A stretch of 64,000 nt of DNA from Shewanella abyssi (GCF_023284025.1 NZ_JAKIKR010000008.1:1-64000), one strand, 5' to 3'. Positions 1 to 9,934 are shown, counted from the stretch's first letter. Notes: a model not told the origin generated them from the letters alone. A program made the numbers and translations.

Positions 1-876
1 TATCTGCATTCTTGTTGCATAAATCTTAACAATGCTTTTAGCGTTATCGCTCTTGCTACACAGTGAGGTTGCCAGCAACCAAGGTTCTTTTTCTCGTTCC
101 GCACTTGCACGAGACTGCTTACTTCGCCTGGCTTTATCACCCATTGCCGTTTTATCTTTTCGTCCTTTAGCATTGCGCTTGAAAATGACTAAACGAGATT
201 TGAAAGAGACTTGCTCACCTAAAAAGTAGACACCGAGATTTTTTGCCCTAGCAGTTGCTTGAACATAGAGGCTTTTAGCTGGCAGCCACTCATCCTCTGA
301 GCGCTTTTTGCAGTGCGTTCTATTTCTAAAACGACCTACGTAATCCCAGTTTAGTGACAAGATTTGCTTGAACCAAGGGATCCTAAAGCCCGCATCGGTC
401 ACGATGATAGGCTTACAATCGTGAGGCAACATAGCCTTAAGTTTTGTCAGAAAGAGTAGATGAGTTTTAGGCTTCTCTTTTTTGTTTAACGGATGTATTT
501 CTTCATACAGTGTCAGCGAGCGCCCTTGAGCTGCGAGTGATGCTCGAATGAGAAAGTGCTGCTTCCTGTCGTCAAGATCTGACCAATCTATATGAATGAT
601 AGGTTGCTTCACTTTACCGACTAACAAGTAGGTCATGCGGGTATAAATGAACTCGATATCACGATGTAATTTGGTGTTGCTGCAAAGCCTGTCTACGCGT
701 TTAATCTTATGTTTTTCAAAGGCATTACTATCTATATCGCGGCCAAGACCTGTAATTGAAAGAGAGCCACCATTCATTGAACTTTCGATTGCTGAAAACA
801 AACTCTGTCGGCGAGTTTTGTGCATTAATGGGGTGACAAGGGAGAGGCATTTTGATAAAACTTGTTTCGCATTCAT
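1..876 (-). CDS. IS4-family DDE transposase, C-terminus cut by window start
   Basis: DNA transposase that moves its own insertion sequence. From the ATG at 874-876 on the minus strand, 292 codons are open to the window edge, so the gene is partial. The RNase H-like catalytic core is visible: a first acidic site in HIDWSDLDD (about residues 95-103), a second in VTDAGF (D161), and Y286-x-x-R289, the start of the YREK signature, in the last codons before the edge. The expected glutamate falls just outside. No stop or frameshift interrupts the visible part, so the element may be intact. The ATG was chosen because the frame fits the family N-terminus (MNAKQVLSKC) and upstream codons do not. IS4 transposases usually have about 370-440 residues, so about a quarter is missing. 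Confidence 0.88.
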   Translation of the reverse strand, partial: MNAKQVLSKCLSLVTPLMHKTRRQSLFSAIESSMNGGSLSITGLGRDIDSNAFEKHKIKRVDRLCSNTKLHRDIEFIYTRMTYLLVGKVKQPIIHIDWSDLDDRKQHFLIRASLAAQGRSLTLYEEIHPLNKKEKPKTHLLFLTKLKAMLPHDCKPIIVTDAGFRIPWFKQILSLNWDYVGRFRNRTHCKKRSEDEWLPAKSLYVQATARAKNLGVYFLGEQVSFKSRLVIFKRNAKGRKDKTAMGDKARRSKQSRASAEREKEPWLLATSLCSKSDNAKSIVKIYATRMQI

Positions 877-935
877 GGCATTTACTCGTGGTAACTTTTG
901 TTTGGCGATAAATTTGATCACCAAATGCCATGAAT
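871..935. repeat. 13-bp perfect inverted repeat over the transposase start
   Basis: ATTCATGGCATTT (871-883) is repeated as its exact complement AAATGCCATGAAT (923-935) with a 39-base spacer. The left arm covers the transposase start codon. In RNA this would fold the start codon into a stem, a possible brake on transposase translation, or it could be a protein-binding site. Function is inferred. Confidence 0.55.
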
Positions 936-1018
936 GTTCCTTACTATTTTATCTATCTCATTATTTTCATTTATCTTTTTGTGGGGATTCGTCAGACTCT
1001 GACCCCAATTGTTTTTAG

Positions 1019-1549
1019 CTGTTTCATGATTATTTCCAAACTATATGACGCTAATTAAAATTGAGATCGACTAAAGGAATCGGCGCACAGTATGCTCACT
1101 GTTATACAAAACTTCTGTCCGCTGGCGGACAGACCATAGAGCTATGTCTATGGCAGAATTTAAAGCGAGTTATTAGTGTCGCTAAGTGGTTGAAAGCGGT
1201 CAGATAGAAAGGCTGGTTACCGTCGTTATGACAGTACTTTTCGCTAAGAATTTAAACAACTTAGTCAAATTGTAGTAATTACACTAATGATGACGTTTAT
1301 TACTTGAAAACCATACAAAAAATAGGTTATTGTTTCGCCAGCTAAGGAAATGCAGGCAAGACTCAACTCTCTTGTAAAAAGTGCAAGCAATAGAGACATT
1401 GCCAACAGGGAAGAAACGCGCACAGCTCTCGCATCCATAATGCAAAGAGTCACGCAAGCATTTGATTTACATCAAACTTCCATTTCAATTCATCACAAAA
1501 GTGTGACGAACATGCATATCCAAAAACACCAAATTGTTTAGATTTAACA
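1019..1549. other. Intergenic region between IS and LRR-Roco gene, no supported gene
   Basis: About 530 bases without a convincing gene. It contains a small hairpin (GTCCGC-TG-GCGGAC, about 1117-1130) and open frames of 62-63 codons on both strands that show no recognisable domain or good ribosome binding site. It may be the remains of an accessory region broken by the IS. Confidence 0.5.
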
Positions 1550-1640
1550 ATGGGTACCCACGTGATTAAATATGGGCAGCCATGTTGCTTCTTTATCCTA
1601 AAATACTAAATCAGTTCGATTTGACAATGAGTGTCCATGT
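1550..1640 (+). repeat. Three imperfect copies of a 14-bp motif upstream of the Roco gene
   Basis: ATGGGTACCCACGT (1550-1563), ATGGGCAGCCATGT (1572-1585) and ATGAGTGTCCATGT (1627-1640) fit a shared pattern ATGRGYNNCCAYGT. The first and third are preceded by nearly the same ATTTRACA sequence. They could be operator sites or remnants of a dispersed repeat. The third overlaps possible start codons of the following gene. Confidence 0.5.
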
Positions 1641-4614
1641 TATGATTACACAACTTAACAAAGGTAGATTTAATGAATCAGATGAATTAGATGAATTAGA
1701 TGAATTAGATGAATTAGATGAATTAGATGAATTAGACTACATTTTACCTCTACCAAACCAAAAATCCATCAATATAATTAATGAATTAAAGGCATCGTCA
1801 CCCACGCATACATTCACACAGGTTAATTATAATGAAATTGAGGATGAATCAGCTACTTATTCTATTGATAATGAATTTGGAGAAATTATTGGTTTAAACT
1901 TAAGTGGTATAGATACAAGTCTGGCCACATTAATAAAAACTGAAATACCAACGTTAAATAAAATATACTTATGTAATTCCAAAATACAATCAATAGATGA
2001 TATAAAACATTTTACCAACCTCAAAACACTAGATTTAGAGTCATCTACAATTAACGACTTGGCAGGTATGCGCTCACTAAAAAGGCTATTAACACTGAAT
2101 CTTTCCTTCACGGAAATAGAAGATTTATTTGAAGTAAGTAAATTAAAATCACTAACAGAGTTAAACCTAAGAGATACTAATGTAATTTCATTAAATGGCA
2201 TTGAAAACCTTAAAGAGCTAGTAACGCTAAATATAGGTATGACGGACATTTCTAGCCTAGAGCCTATAAAAGACCTTGTTAACATTACACGTCTATATTT
2301 TTGGGAATCAAAAGTAACTGACATTTCTCATATTAAAAACCTAGTGAACCTCCGTTCCTTATCAATGGCTAGAAATAAAATATCAGACATTGAAGTACTT
2401 TCACACTTAAAAAAAGTCAATTGGATTTATGCTCCAGGCTGTGAAATAAAAACCATCCCAAAATCATTATTGGCTCTAAATTTAAACTTTAAAATACTTG
2501 ATAATATAAGCAGTAACGAATTAGATGTTTTTTGCATTGCGGACAACCCCATTTCTTGCCCTCCAAAAGAAATAATAGCAAGAGGCCATGAAGTAATGGG
2601 GTTTTATTATGACTCGTTACAAGGAGAAACAGGAAAGTTAAATGAAGTAAAGTTGATACTACTTGGTGAAGGTTCTGCGGGAAAAACATCCATAATAAAT
2701 AGGTTCATTGACGACCAGTTTAACCCTAAAGAAGATAAAACAGATGGTATCTCTATTCGTCCATGGTCTGTAAATATTGACCATGAAGAAGTAAAAATTC
2801 ATTGTTGGGATTTTGGTGGTCAAGAAATAATGAGAGCTACGCATCAACTGTTTTTATCTGAGCGTAGTATTTATTTGATAATTCTAGATGGTAGAAAGGA
2901 TGAGTCACCTGAATATTGGCTAAAACAAGTAATGTCCATTAGTAAAAACTCTCCAATACTAATGATTTCCAATAAATGTGACCAACACTATGACGACAAT
3001 TTGACAAGGCAGCAACTTAAAGAGAAATACCCTAACATTGTAGGCTTCTATAAAGTTTCATGTAAGAAAAATGAAGGGGTTGATTATTTAAAGAGTATGA
3101 TTTTAAGCCAAGTTGCCGAACTGGAAATGCGGAAATTCATACTCGCAAAGAACTGGTTAAACGTCAAGAAATCATTGGAGAAATTAAAAAAATCAGAGGA
3201 TCACATTTCACATCAAACATTTAAAAACTTGTGTTTTGAAAATGATATCAAGGAGCCTGTCATACAAGATGTATTATTAACCTTATTAAATGATCTCGGT
3301 CAGGTAATACATTTTAAAGAACTAGAAGAACTACAAACGCAAGTATTAAACCCAAGTTGGATAACAGAGGGAATTTATACATTAATCAACTCAGAAACCC
3401 TGGCTAAAAAGAATGGATTAATTTCAAAATCTGAAGCTGAAAAAATATTAAGGACCAAGTTAGAGAGTAGAAGGTATAGTGGTAAATCTTCATACTTAAT
3501 GCAAGTAATGGAACAGTTTGAACTATGTTACATGATTCCAACTACTTCTACGGGTAAAAATAAAAACCCAAAATACTTAATCCCTGACCTACTACCAACT
3601 GAATTATTAAAAAACCCAAAACTAGTCGATGGCATTGATTTTATTTACAAATACAATGGCTATATACCTCCAGAGATAATGGCTCGTATTATAGTCAAGA
3701 GCCATCAATATCAAGTACCTAATAACACATGGCGATACGGGGTATTATTAGAGCATATTGAGTTTTCTAGCAAGGCACTTATAACTATAGATAAAGAAGA
3801 GAAAGTTATTAGAATTAAAGTATCTGAAGGAGAGCAAAGATCTTTTCTGGCTGTCATCAGACATTATTTCGCTGAAATCCATAAAAACTACCAATTGGAC
3901 AACATTGGGCTAAAAGAGTTCTTACCTTTACGCGATGCCATAAACAATAAGGAGAGTTGGATTTCTTACAGTCGTTTGCTCAAAATTGAACAGCGTATTT
4001 TATCAGGCTTAGATACCAACACTCAATATGATGATAATTTGGATACTGAATACTCCGTTACAAAATTATTAAATGGAATTGAATCACAAGAATCTAGATA
4101 TAATAGGTATGATAAGGAACACCTAACCTTGAATGTAAATCAAATAGCAAGCCCAACAATTAACCAAAGCGTAAATCAGAATAACACTCAAACCAATAGC
4201 CAAGAGAACCAACAAAAAACCACAATATCTATAAACATTCAACTCCAAGCCTTTCAGTCAAGCGTTACAGATTGGAGCGAAGAAATTATCGAAGATTTAT
4301 TCGAATCACCTGAGATAAAAGGGAATGAAGACTTTATCAAGCTTGTTCCTAGAGCAGAAAAAGAACTAATCCGAATGGGCTTAGCTTTAGATGATATTAA
4401 AAATATAGAAAATCAGGAGCAAGCGATAGGTAAATCAGGAAGTTTTACCAAAGTAAAAAACTTTTTTGAAGACAGTATAAATGGCGTCAATAAGACTGGA
4501 GATTTACTCAAAAAAGCAGGTGAAGGTGTCGGAAAATTACAATCACTAGGGAGAGAATACAATAATATTGCTGGCTTATTTGGTTTACCAGTAATACCTA
4601 CTGTACTTCTCTAG
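1582..4614 (+). CDS. Leucine-rich-repeat Roc/COR (Roco) family GTPase
   Basis: Large multidomain GTPase of the bacterial Roco type. Order: an acidic Asp-Glu-Leu repeat near residues 33-51; leucine-rich repeats of about 22 residues from about 95 to 300; a Ras-like Roc domain with P-loop GEGSAGKTS (362-370), WDFGGQE (409-415) and NKCD (464-467); a COR-like region to about 800; an Asn/Gln-rich linker around 850-885; and a helical C-terminus ending in a hydrophobic tail. All G motifs are intact. In this family COR dimerises and LRRs sense ligands; the role here is unknown, and a conflict or stress-sensor role is only inference. Codon use is much more A+T-rich than in the gcv genes, suggesting transfer. 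The start is doubtful: ATGs at 1582, 1627 and 1642 are in frame but lack a good ribosome binding site, while the best site (AAAGG before ATG 1673) is out of frame. No partner gene follows. Confidence 0.8.
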   Translation: MLLLYPKILNQFDLTMSVHVMITQLNKGRFNESDELDELDELDELDELDELDYILPLPNQKSINIINELKASSPTHTFTQVNYNEIEDESATYSIDNEFGEIIGLNLSGIDTSLATLIKTEIPTLNKIYLCNSKIQSIDDIKHFTNLKTLDLESSTINDLAGMRSLKRLLTLNLSFTEIEDLFEVSKLKSLTELNLRDTNVISLNGIENLKELVTLNIGMTDISSLEPIKDLVNITRLYFWESKVTDISHIKNLVNLRSLSMARNKISDIEVLSHLKKVNWIYAPGCEIKTIPKSLLALNLNFKILDNISSNELDVFCIADNPISCPPKEIIARGHEVMGFYYDSLQGETGKLNEVKLILLGEGSAGKTSIINRFIDDQFNPKEDKTDGISIRPWSVNIDHEEVKIHCWDFGGQEIMRATHQLFLSERSIYLIILDGRKDESPEYWLKQVMSISKNSPILMISNKCDQHYDDNLTRQQLKEKYPNIVGFYKVSCKKNEGVDYLKSMILSQVAELEMRKFILAKNWLNVKKSLEKLKKSEDHISHQTFKNLCFENDIKEPVIQDVLLTLLNDLGQVIHFKELEELQTQVLNPSWITEGIYTLINSETLAKKNGLISKSEAEKILRTKLESRRYSGKSSYLMQVMEQFELCYMIPTTSTGKNKNPKYLIPDLLPTELLKNPKLVDGIDFIYKYNGYIPPEIMARIIVKSHQYQVPNNTWRYGVLLEHIEFSSKALITIDKEEKVIRIKVSEGEQRSFLAVIRHYFAEIHKNYQLDNIGLKEFLPLRDAINNKESWISYSRLLKIEQRILSGLDTNTQYDDNLDTEYSVTKLLNGIESQESRYNRYDKEHLTLNVNQIASPTINQSVNQNNTQTNSQENQQKTTISINIQLQAFQSSVTDWSEEIIEDLFESPEIKGNEDFIKLVPRAEKELIRMGLALDDIKNIENQEQAIGKSGSFTKVKNFFEDSINGVNKTGDLLKKAGEGVGKLQSLGREYNNIAGLFGLPVIPTVLL
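1681..1734 (+). repeat. Six tandem copies of GATGAATTA
   Basis: Six perfect 9-bp units encode repeated Asp-Glu-Leu in the Roco frame, so changes in copy number keep the frame. In the next frame every unit reads ATG-AAT-TAG, a start-Asn-stop minigene, and each TAG touches the next ATG. That frame is also opened by the ATG at 1673, which has the best ribosome binding site in the area. Confidence 0.9.
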
Positions 4615-4890
4615 CCTCGCGGCAATAAAATGCACCCTTAATAAGGTTTATTCCCATACTTAAAGGCCAGTGCCAAAAGATCACACCAACTTCCCCTCGG
4701 AATCTTTCGCTTCTCAGAAAATTTCGTCGGGGCGCTGGGGAATTTCCAAAAGGGGAACAAGCGCTTTTCTCCTTTAGGTCGGGTGTGGGGTGAAACCCCA
4801 CGACTTTAGTGGCCACTGGCCATTACAAACAGCCATAAATCCCTTTATCCACACCATCCATGGTGAAAAGGGATAAGTATATCCATATAC
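4615..4890. repeat. Intergenic region with a dispersed repeat and hairpins
   Basis: No gene seen between the Roco gene and gcvP. A sequence at about 4691-4775, including CAGAAAATTTCGTCGGGGCG, closely resembles one at about 15077-15165 before holC, so it is a dispersed repeat. Further hairpins are GTGGGG-tgaaa-CCCCAC (4785-4801) and a stem built from CACCAT/ATGGTG flanked by TCCCTTT/AAAGGGA (about 4837-4872), which could end Roco transcription. Confidence 0.55.
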
Positions 4891-4922
4891 AAAAAAGCGA
4901 ATCCTAAGATTCGCTTTTTCTT
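4891..4922. terminator. Rho-independent terminator after gcvP, bidirectional
   Basis: Stem AAGCGAATC-ctaa-GATTCGCTT with A-rich and T-rich flanks, 29 bases past the gcvP stop on the minus strand. It could also stop transcription from the Roco side. Confidence 0.85.
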
Positions 4923-4950
4923 TACCAAACGTTAGTTATAAGTAACGTGA

Positions 4951-7839
4951 TTATTCATACTCACTGATCGGCACACAGGCACAGAACAAATTCCTGTCAC
5001 CAAACACGTCATCGATACGGTTAACCGTAGGCCAGAACTTGTTGGCTTTAACCGCTGCCGTTGGGAACACAGCTTCTTCGCGGCTGTATGGACGTGAATC
5101 AAATTCTGAGTCCATGATGTCGGCTAGTGTATGCGGCGCGTTGTGTAGCGGGTTGTTGTCGCTTGGCCACTCGCCTGCTTCTACTTTAGCGACTTCGCCG
5201 CGGATAGAGATCATAGCTTCGATGAATCTATCTAACTCAACCTTAGACTCAGATTCCGTAGGCTCAATCATTAAGGTTCCCGCTACTGGAAAGCTCATGG
5301 TTGGCGCGTGGAAACCGTAATCGTTAAGGCGTTTGGCGATATCCATCTCAGTTACACCCGATGATTCTTTAAGTGGACGCAAGTCGATGATGCACTCATG
5401 GGCAACACGGTCATTTCGGCCAGAATAAAGAATTGGGTAATGCTCAGACAGCTTCTTCATCATGTAGTTAGCGTTAAGCAGAGCGACTTGAGTCGATTGA
5501 CGTAGACCCTTCTTACCTAATAACTTGATGTACATCCAAGTGATAGGCAGAATGCCTGCGCTACCGTATGGCGCCGCAGATACGGCACCATTGTTGTCAG
5601 ATTCTAGGCCATGCTTGACCACAGTGTGACCCGATAGGAATGGCGCAAGGTGCTTTTTAACACCGATTGGGCCCATACCTGGTCCGCCGCCGCCATGGGG
5701 AATAGCGAAGGTTTTGTGCAAGTTAAGGTGGGATACATCGGCACCGATAAAGCCTGGTGATGTAAGACCCACCTGTGCGTTCATGTTGGCGCCATCAAGG
5801 TAGACCTGACCGCCGAACTCATGAATAACGTCACAAATTTCCGCGATGGTTTCTTCATACACACCGTGAGTCGATGGGTAGGTCACCATGATGCACGATA
5901 GGTTGTCAGCTACTTCTGCCGCTTTAGCGCGCAGATCATCCATGTCGATGTTACCGGCCTTATCACAGGCAGTAACCACGATTTTCATGCCAGCAAGTTG
6001 CGCTGAAGCAGGATTAGTACCGTGAGCTGATTGTGGGATAAGGCAGATGTTTCGGTGCGCATCCCCTCGTGACTCATGGTATTGCTTTATCGCTAGTAGA
6101 CCGGCGTATTCACCCTGTGCACCCGAGTTAGGCTGCAGTGATACCGCATCGTAACCGGTGATATCCACCAACCAAGTCGATAGCTCTTCAAGCAGTTGTG
6201 CATAGCCCAGCGCTTGGTTTTGCGGGCAGAATGGGTGCATGTTACCAAACTCAGGCCAAGAGATAGGCATCATCTCGGTGGCTGCGTTGAGCTTCATGGT
6301 GCATGAACCGAGTGAGATCATTGAATGGTTCAAGGCCAGATCTTTGTTCTCGAGACGCTTGATGTAACGCATCATCTCGGTTTCGCTCTGGTAGCGATTA
6401 AATGTTGGGTGCGTCAGGATAGCATCACAGCGTACTAGCTCAGCAGGAATTGAGCTGCTGCCGTTAGCCACAATAGCGTCATCAAGCTTCGCCACGTCTA
6501 AGCCGTGATCTGCGCCCAAGATGACGTCAAATAACTCTGCAACGTCACTGCGTGTGGTCGTTTCCGCCAAGCTCACGCCCAGCATGCCATCGATATCGAT
6601 GCGCAAGTTCAGGCCTGCCGCTTCTGAGCGTGCAGTCACCGCGGCAACGTCTAGCCCTTTAAGGGATAAGGTGTCGAACCAAGTGCTGTTAACCAGTTCA
6701 ACGCCGTTAGCGGTTAGGCCTGCAGCTAGAATGTCGGTTAGGCGATGGATACGCTCTGCAATCACCTTAAGACCTTGTGGGCCGTGGAATACTGCGTAGA
6801 ACGACGCCATGTTGGCCAGTAACACCTGTGCGGTACAGATATTTGAGTTAGCTTTTTCGCGGCGAATATGTTGCTCGCGCGTTTGCATTGCCATACGCAG
6901 GGCACGGTTACCGCGAGTATCTTGTGATACACCGATAATACGGCCAGGCAGTGAGCGTTTGTGTGCATCACGAGTAACGAAGAATGCTGCGTGTGGACCA
7001 CCAAAGCCCATTGGAACACCAAAGCGCTGTGAGTTACCAAATACCACATCGGCGCCCATAGAACCTGGAGACTTAAGGATGACCAACGACATGATGTCGG
7101 CCGCGACTGAAACGATGGCCTTTTTTGCCTGTAGCTGAGCAAACAGTTCGCTGTGATCAACAATTTGACCGTAGCGGTTGGTGTACTGGAACTGCGCACC
7201 AAAGAGATCGTAGTTAACGGCGTCCTGTGCTGGGCCGACAACCACTTCAAAACCAAAACATTCAGCGCGAGTCTTTATCACGTCGATTGTTTGTGGGAAT
7301 ACGTCATCAGCCACAAAGTAGATGTTGGCTTTTTTCGCTTTAGAAACACGCTTAGCCATTGCCATTGCTTCGGCGGCCGCGGTGGCTTCATCAAGCAGTG
7401 ATGAAGAGGCTAAGTCAAGGCCGGTAAGGTCCATTGATAGCTGCTGGAAGTTAAGGATAGCTTCAAGACGACCTTGAGCGATCTCTGGCTGGTAAGGCGT
7501 ATATGCCGTGTACCAACCTGGATTTTCAAGCACGTTACGCTGAACAACGCTCGGGACTTCAGTACCGTAGTAACCCATACCGATGTAGCTTTTGAAGATT
7601 TTGTTTTTATCCGCAATGGCGCGAATATAAGCCATGCCTTCAGCTTCACTACATGAATCGCCAACGGCGAGATCACGATTAAGAAGAATTGACTCAGGAA
7701 CAATTTGTCCGGTCAGATCTGCTAACGATTCAGCACCCACAAAATTCAGCATCTCTTGTTGCTGATCGGCACTTGGGCCGATATGACGACGAAGAAATAA
7801 TTCGTGCTGCTCTAACTGCGTAAGGGTTTCTTTGGTCAT
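4951..7839 (-). CDS. gcvP: Glycine dehydrogenase (decarboxylating), P protein of the glycine cleavage system
   Basis: Pyridoxal-phosphate enzyme that decarboxylates glycine and passes the aminomethyl group to the lipoyl arm of GcvH, in the cytoplasm. From ATG 7839 the protein has 962 residues, the usual length for the single-chain proteobacterial P protein. The cofactor-binding lysine lies in [19 protein letters not shown] (K709), after the glycine-rich and HGTNPASA motifs. This start was preferred to an in-frame ATG 30 bases upstream because it gives the family N-terminus MTKETL and has an AGG about 8 bases before it. It is the last gene of the gcvT-gcvH-gcvP set, but a strong terminator lies after gcvH, so either readthrough or a separate promoter in 7840-8020 must supply it. 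Confidence 0.97.
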   Translation of the reverse strand: MTKETLTQLEQHELFLRRHIGPSADQQQEMLNFVGAESLADLTGQIVPESILLNRDLAVGDSCSEAEGMAYIRAIADKNKIFKSYIGMGYYGTEVPSVVQRNVLENPGWYTAYTPYQPEIAQGRLEAILNFQQLSMDLTGLDLASSSLLDEATAAAEAMAMAKRVSKAKKANIYFVADDVFPQTIDVIKTRAECFGFEVVVGPAQDAVNYDLFGAQFQYTNRYGQIVDHSELFAQLQAKKAIVSVAADIMSLVILKSPGSMGADVVFGNSQRFGVPMGFGGPHAAFFVTRDAHKRSLPGRIIGVSQDTRGNRALRMAMQTREQHIRREKANSNICTAQVLLANMASFYAVFHGPQGLKVIAERIHRLTDILAAGLTANGVELVNSTWFDTLSLKGLDVAAVTARSEAAGLNLRIDIDGMLGVSLAETTTRSDVAELFDVILGADHGLDVAKLDDAIVANGSSSIPAELVRCDAILTHPTFNRYQSETEMMRYIKRLENKDLALNHSMISLGSCTMKLNAATEMMPISWPEFGNMHPFCPQNQALGYAQLLEELSTWLVDITGYDAVSLQPNSGAQGEYAGLLAIKQYHESRGDAHRNICLIPQSAHGTNPASAQLAGMKIVVTACDKAGNIDMDDLRAKAAEVADNLSCIMVTYPSTHGVYEETIAEICDVIHEFGGQVYLDGANMNAQVGLTSPGFIGADVSHLNLHKTFAIPHGGGGPGMGPIGVKKHLAPFLSGHTVVKHGLESDNNGAVSAAPYGSAGILPITWMYIKLLGKKGLRQSTQVALLNANYMMKKLSEHYPILYSGRNDRVAHECIIDLRPLKESSGVTEMDIAKRLNDYGFHAPTMSFPVAGTLMIEPTESESKVELDRFIEAMISIRGEVAKVEAGEWPSDNNPLHNAPHTLADIMDSEFDSRPYSREEAVFPTAAVKANKFWPTVNRIDDVFGDRNLFCACVPISEYE

Positions 7840-7908
7840 GAGTAACCTAGTTCCATATTTTGCCAGCATCCTGCCTGTAGGGGGCGGACTTACCGGTCTC
7901 GTTGTCTT

Positions 7909-7964
7909 ATACCAAGGCCATTCACGCTGAGCAAGCTTGCTCTTGGGATGAATGGTATTGGTAT
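7909..7964. repeat. Palindromic repeat between gcvH and gcvP
   Basis: Arms ATACCAAGGCCATTCA (7909-7924) and TGAATGGTATTGGTAT (7949-7964) are near-perfect complements around AGCAAGCTTGCT, itself a palindrome. The outer ATACCAA end resembles the ends of the element at 46132-46397, so this is probably a small decayed relative of that repeat family. Confidence 0.6.
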
Positions 7965-8020
7965 GGTATCTATTTTATTTTTCGTTATTAACCTGGCTTA
8001 GACCAAGGGCTATATAACGA

Positions 8021-8057
8021 ACAAAGCCCCAATCTTTAGCAGAGTGGGGCTTTGTTG
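8021..8057 (-). terminator. Rho-independent terminator after gcvH
   Basis: Stem ACAAAGCCCC / GGGGCTTTGT lies 14 bases past the gcvH stop on the minus strand. It should reduce transcription into gcvP. Confidence 0.85.
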
Positions 8058-8068
8058 ATTATCGCGAC

Positions 8069-8458
8069 TTATTCGTCGTCAATAACCGCTTGATATCCTT
8101 CGGCATCAAGCAAATTTTCTATCTCAGAGAGGTCAGTTGGCATGACGCGGAAGAACCAGCCGTCACCAAATGCATCACTGTTAACAAGCTCTGGTGAATC
8201 TTCTAGCGCTTCGTTAACGGCAAGAACTTCACCCGTTAGTGGTGAGTAGATGTCTGAAGCGGCTTTTACAGATTCTGCTACGGCACAATCTTCACCGGCG
8301 TTTAGCTCATCGCCAACATCTGGCAGCTCAATAAACACCATGTCACCCAATAGCTCTTGAGCGTGCTCACTGATACCTACTGTGTAGCTACCGTCTTCCT
8401 CTTTACGGATCCATTCGTGAGAAGAAGCATATTTAAGTTCAGCTGGGATATTGCTCAT
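8069..8458 (-). CDS. gcvH: Glycine cleavage system H protein
   Basis: Small lipoyl carrier protein of 129 residues that shuttles the aminomethyl intermediate between GcvP, GcvT and the lipoamide dehydrogenase. The lipoylated lysine is K65 in [13 protein letters not shown], the family signature. Length and the acidic C-terminus are typical. It lies 293 bases after gcvT and before gcvP on the same strand. The gap on the gcvT side has a hairpin at 8708-8739, and a terminator follows gcvH, so the three genes may be differently expressed to suit their stoichiometry. Confidence 0.97.
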   Translation of the reverse strand: MSNIPAELKYASSHEWIRKEEDGSYTVGISEHAQELLGDMVFIELPDVGDELNAGEDCAVAESVKAASDIYSPLTGEVLAVNEALEDSPELVNSDAFGDGWFFRVMPTDLSEIENLLDAEGYQAVIDDE

Positions 8459-8707
8459 TGGTCTTAATCCTTATTCGATAGTTCTAATTCTGTAATTTAA
8501 TAAGACGTTTACTGATCTGCCTTTATGACTTATATCAGTTTTTTGCGCGTTTGCGCAGCGGTTTCAAACACTCTTTTGCCATTAACCTGATTGATATCAT
8601 TTCGATAGTCTTCAATAGGATAAGGCGACTACTCATCATTATATTCACCGCTAAGCTAAACGCTAATGAAATATAATTTTTAAAGTGAGCTGAAGCGCAA
8701 TTTTACC

Positions 8708-8739
8708 CTAATGGCCAAGTCCATCAACTTAGCCATTAG
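8708..8739 (-). promoter_or_regulatory. Hairpin between gcvT and gcvH
   Basis: Inverted repeat CTAATGGCCAAG / CTTAGCCATTAG just past the gcvT stop. There is no long T tract, so it is a weak terminator, an RNA-processing site or an mRNA stabiliser. The rest of 8459-8707 shows nothing firm and could hold a gcvH promoter. Confidence 0.5.
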
Positions 8740-8751
8740 TCGCTAAATCTA

Positions 8752-9846
8752 TTAAAACGCTTGCTTGCCGTTACGAACGAAACTTGGTTTGATCACTTTA
8801 ACAGCGACGCGCTTCTTGCGCATCTCTACTTCAGCAACATCACCAATGCTACGCGGTACACGTGCCATGGCAATTGAGTAACCTAGGGTTGGCGAGAATG
8901 TACCACTAGTAATGGTGCCCTCTTGCTCAACACCGTCGCTGTCAGTAAAGAACACTGACATGCCGTGACGGATAACGCCTTTAGCTTCCATCACAAGACC
9001 GACTAATTTGTCTGCGCCTTGTGCTTTAATCGCTTCGAGGGCCTTACGACCGTTGAAATCACGATCTTCTGGTGCCCAGGCCACAGTCCAGCCCATGTTG
9101 GCCGCCAGTGGGTTAACACTTTCGTCCATATCGAGGCCGTAGAGGTTCATGCCCGCTTCAAGGCGAAGGGTGTCACGAGCACCGAGTCCGCATGGCTTAA
9201 CGCCTGCGTCTAAAAATGCTTGCCATAATGCTTCGGCTTCAGCTTCAGGAACGATAACTTCGTAACCTGTTTCGCCGGTATAACCGGTAGTGGCAATAAA
9301 GAGTGAGTCAGCTTGCACACCAAAGAATGGCTTCATGCCTTCGATAGCGGCGTTTTGCGCGTCGTTAAATACGCTGGCGGCTTTTGCCTTGGCGTTAGGG
9401 CCTTGAACGGCAATCATTGCCAGCTCTGGACGCTCGGTTACTTCAACGCTGAAACCTTTAACTTGCTCGGCAATCCAAGCTAAGTCTTTTTCGCGAGTCG
9501 CAGAGTTCACTACGATGCGATACTCAGTATCAGAAAGGTAATAAGTGATTAGGTCGTCGATAACGCCGCCGTTGTGATCAAGCATGCCGCCGTACAGCGC
9601 CTTGCCTGGTACTTGTAGCTTGGCTACGTCATTGGCTAGCAACTTACGTAAGAAGGCACAAGCGTCGTCACCAATCACATCGACCACTGTCATGTGTGAT
9701 ACGTCGAACATACCCGCGTCTTGACGCACTGCGTGGTGCTCTTCGATTTGTGAACCGTAGTTTAGTGGCATATCCCAACCGTGGAAATCTACCATCTTGC
9801 CATTTGATTCTAGGTGCTTGTTAAATAGTACAGTTTTGTTAGCCAT
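8752..9846 (-). CDS. gcvT: Aminomethyltransferase, T protein of the glycine cleavage system
   Basis: Tetrahydrofolate-dependent enzyme that takes the aminomethyl group from GcvH, releasing ammonia and forming 5,10-methylene-tetrahydrofolate. It has 364 residues, the normal length. Family motifs seen are [11 protein letters not shown] near the N-terminus, [16 protein letters not shown] in the folate-binding core and [17 protein letters not shown] with the conserved GARD. ATG 9846 is preceded by an AGAAGGGAT ribosome binding site. First gene of the gcv set, 267 bases after ubiI. A palindromic operator-like site and a good -10 lie upstream; no glycine riboswitch is visible. Confidence 0.97.
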   Translation of the reverse strand: MANKTVLFNKHLESNGKMVDFHGWDMPLNYGSQIEEHHAVRQDAGMFDVSHMTVVDVIGDDACAFLRKLLANDVAKLQVPGKALYGGMLDHNGGVIDDLITYYLSDTEYRIVVNSATREKDLAWIAEQVKGFSVEVTERPELAMIAVQGPNAKAKAASVFNDAQNAAIEGMKPFFGVQADSLFIATTGYTGETGYEVIVPEAEAEALWQAFLDAGVKPCGLGARDTLRLEAGMNLYGLDMDESVNPLAANMGWTVAWAPEDRDFNGRKALEAIKAQGADKLVGLVMEAKGVIRHGMSVFFTDSDGVEQEGTITSGTFSPTLGYSIAMARVPRSIGDVAEVEMRKKRVAVKVIKPSFVRNGKQAF

Positions 9847-9934
9847 TTCTATCCCTTCTTTGGGGTATTCGAGTCTGCAACTGGTGTAGGGTGCTTGTCA
9901 CCAGATCAATTGGGTCGTATTAAAATGCGGCGAA

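Larger units (their letters stand above)
1..1013 (-). mobile_element. IS4-family insertion sequence, 5' part only
   Basis: The transposase reading frame and about 140 bases upstream of its start belong to an IS4-type element whose far end lies outside the window. The sequence CAGACTCTGACCCC near 990-1010 is a plausible terminal inverted repeat, but the matching end cannot be seen, so the right boundary is approximate. No target-site duplication can be checked. Confidence 0.65.

Noticed and set aside
1080..1260. Integron attC site or gene cassette end
   Set aside because: A hairpin is present, but the RYYYAAC and GTTRRRY core sites could not be found in the right arrangement.
1265..1541. Overlapping open frames of 62-63 codons on both strands between the IS and the Roco gene
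   Set aside because: No domain, no good ribosome binding site, and the two frames overlap each other; no support for either as a gene.
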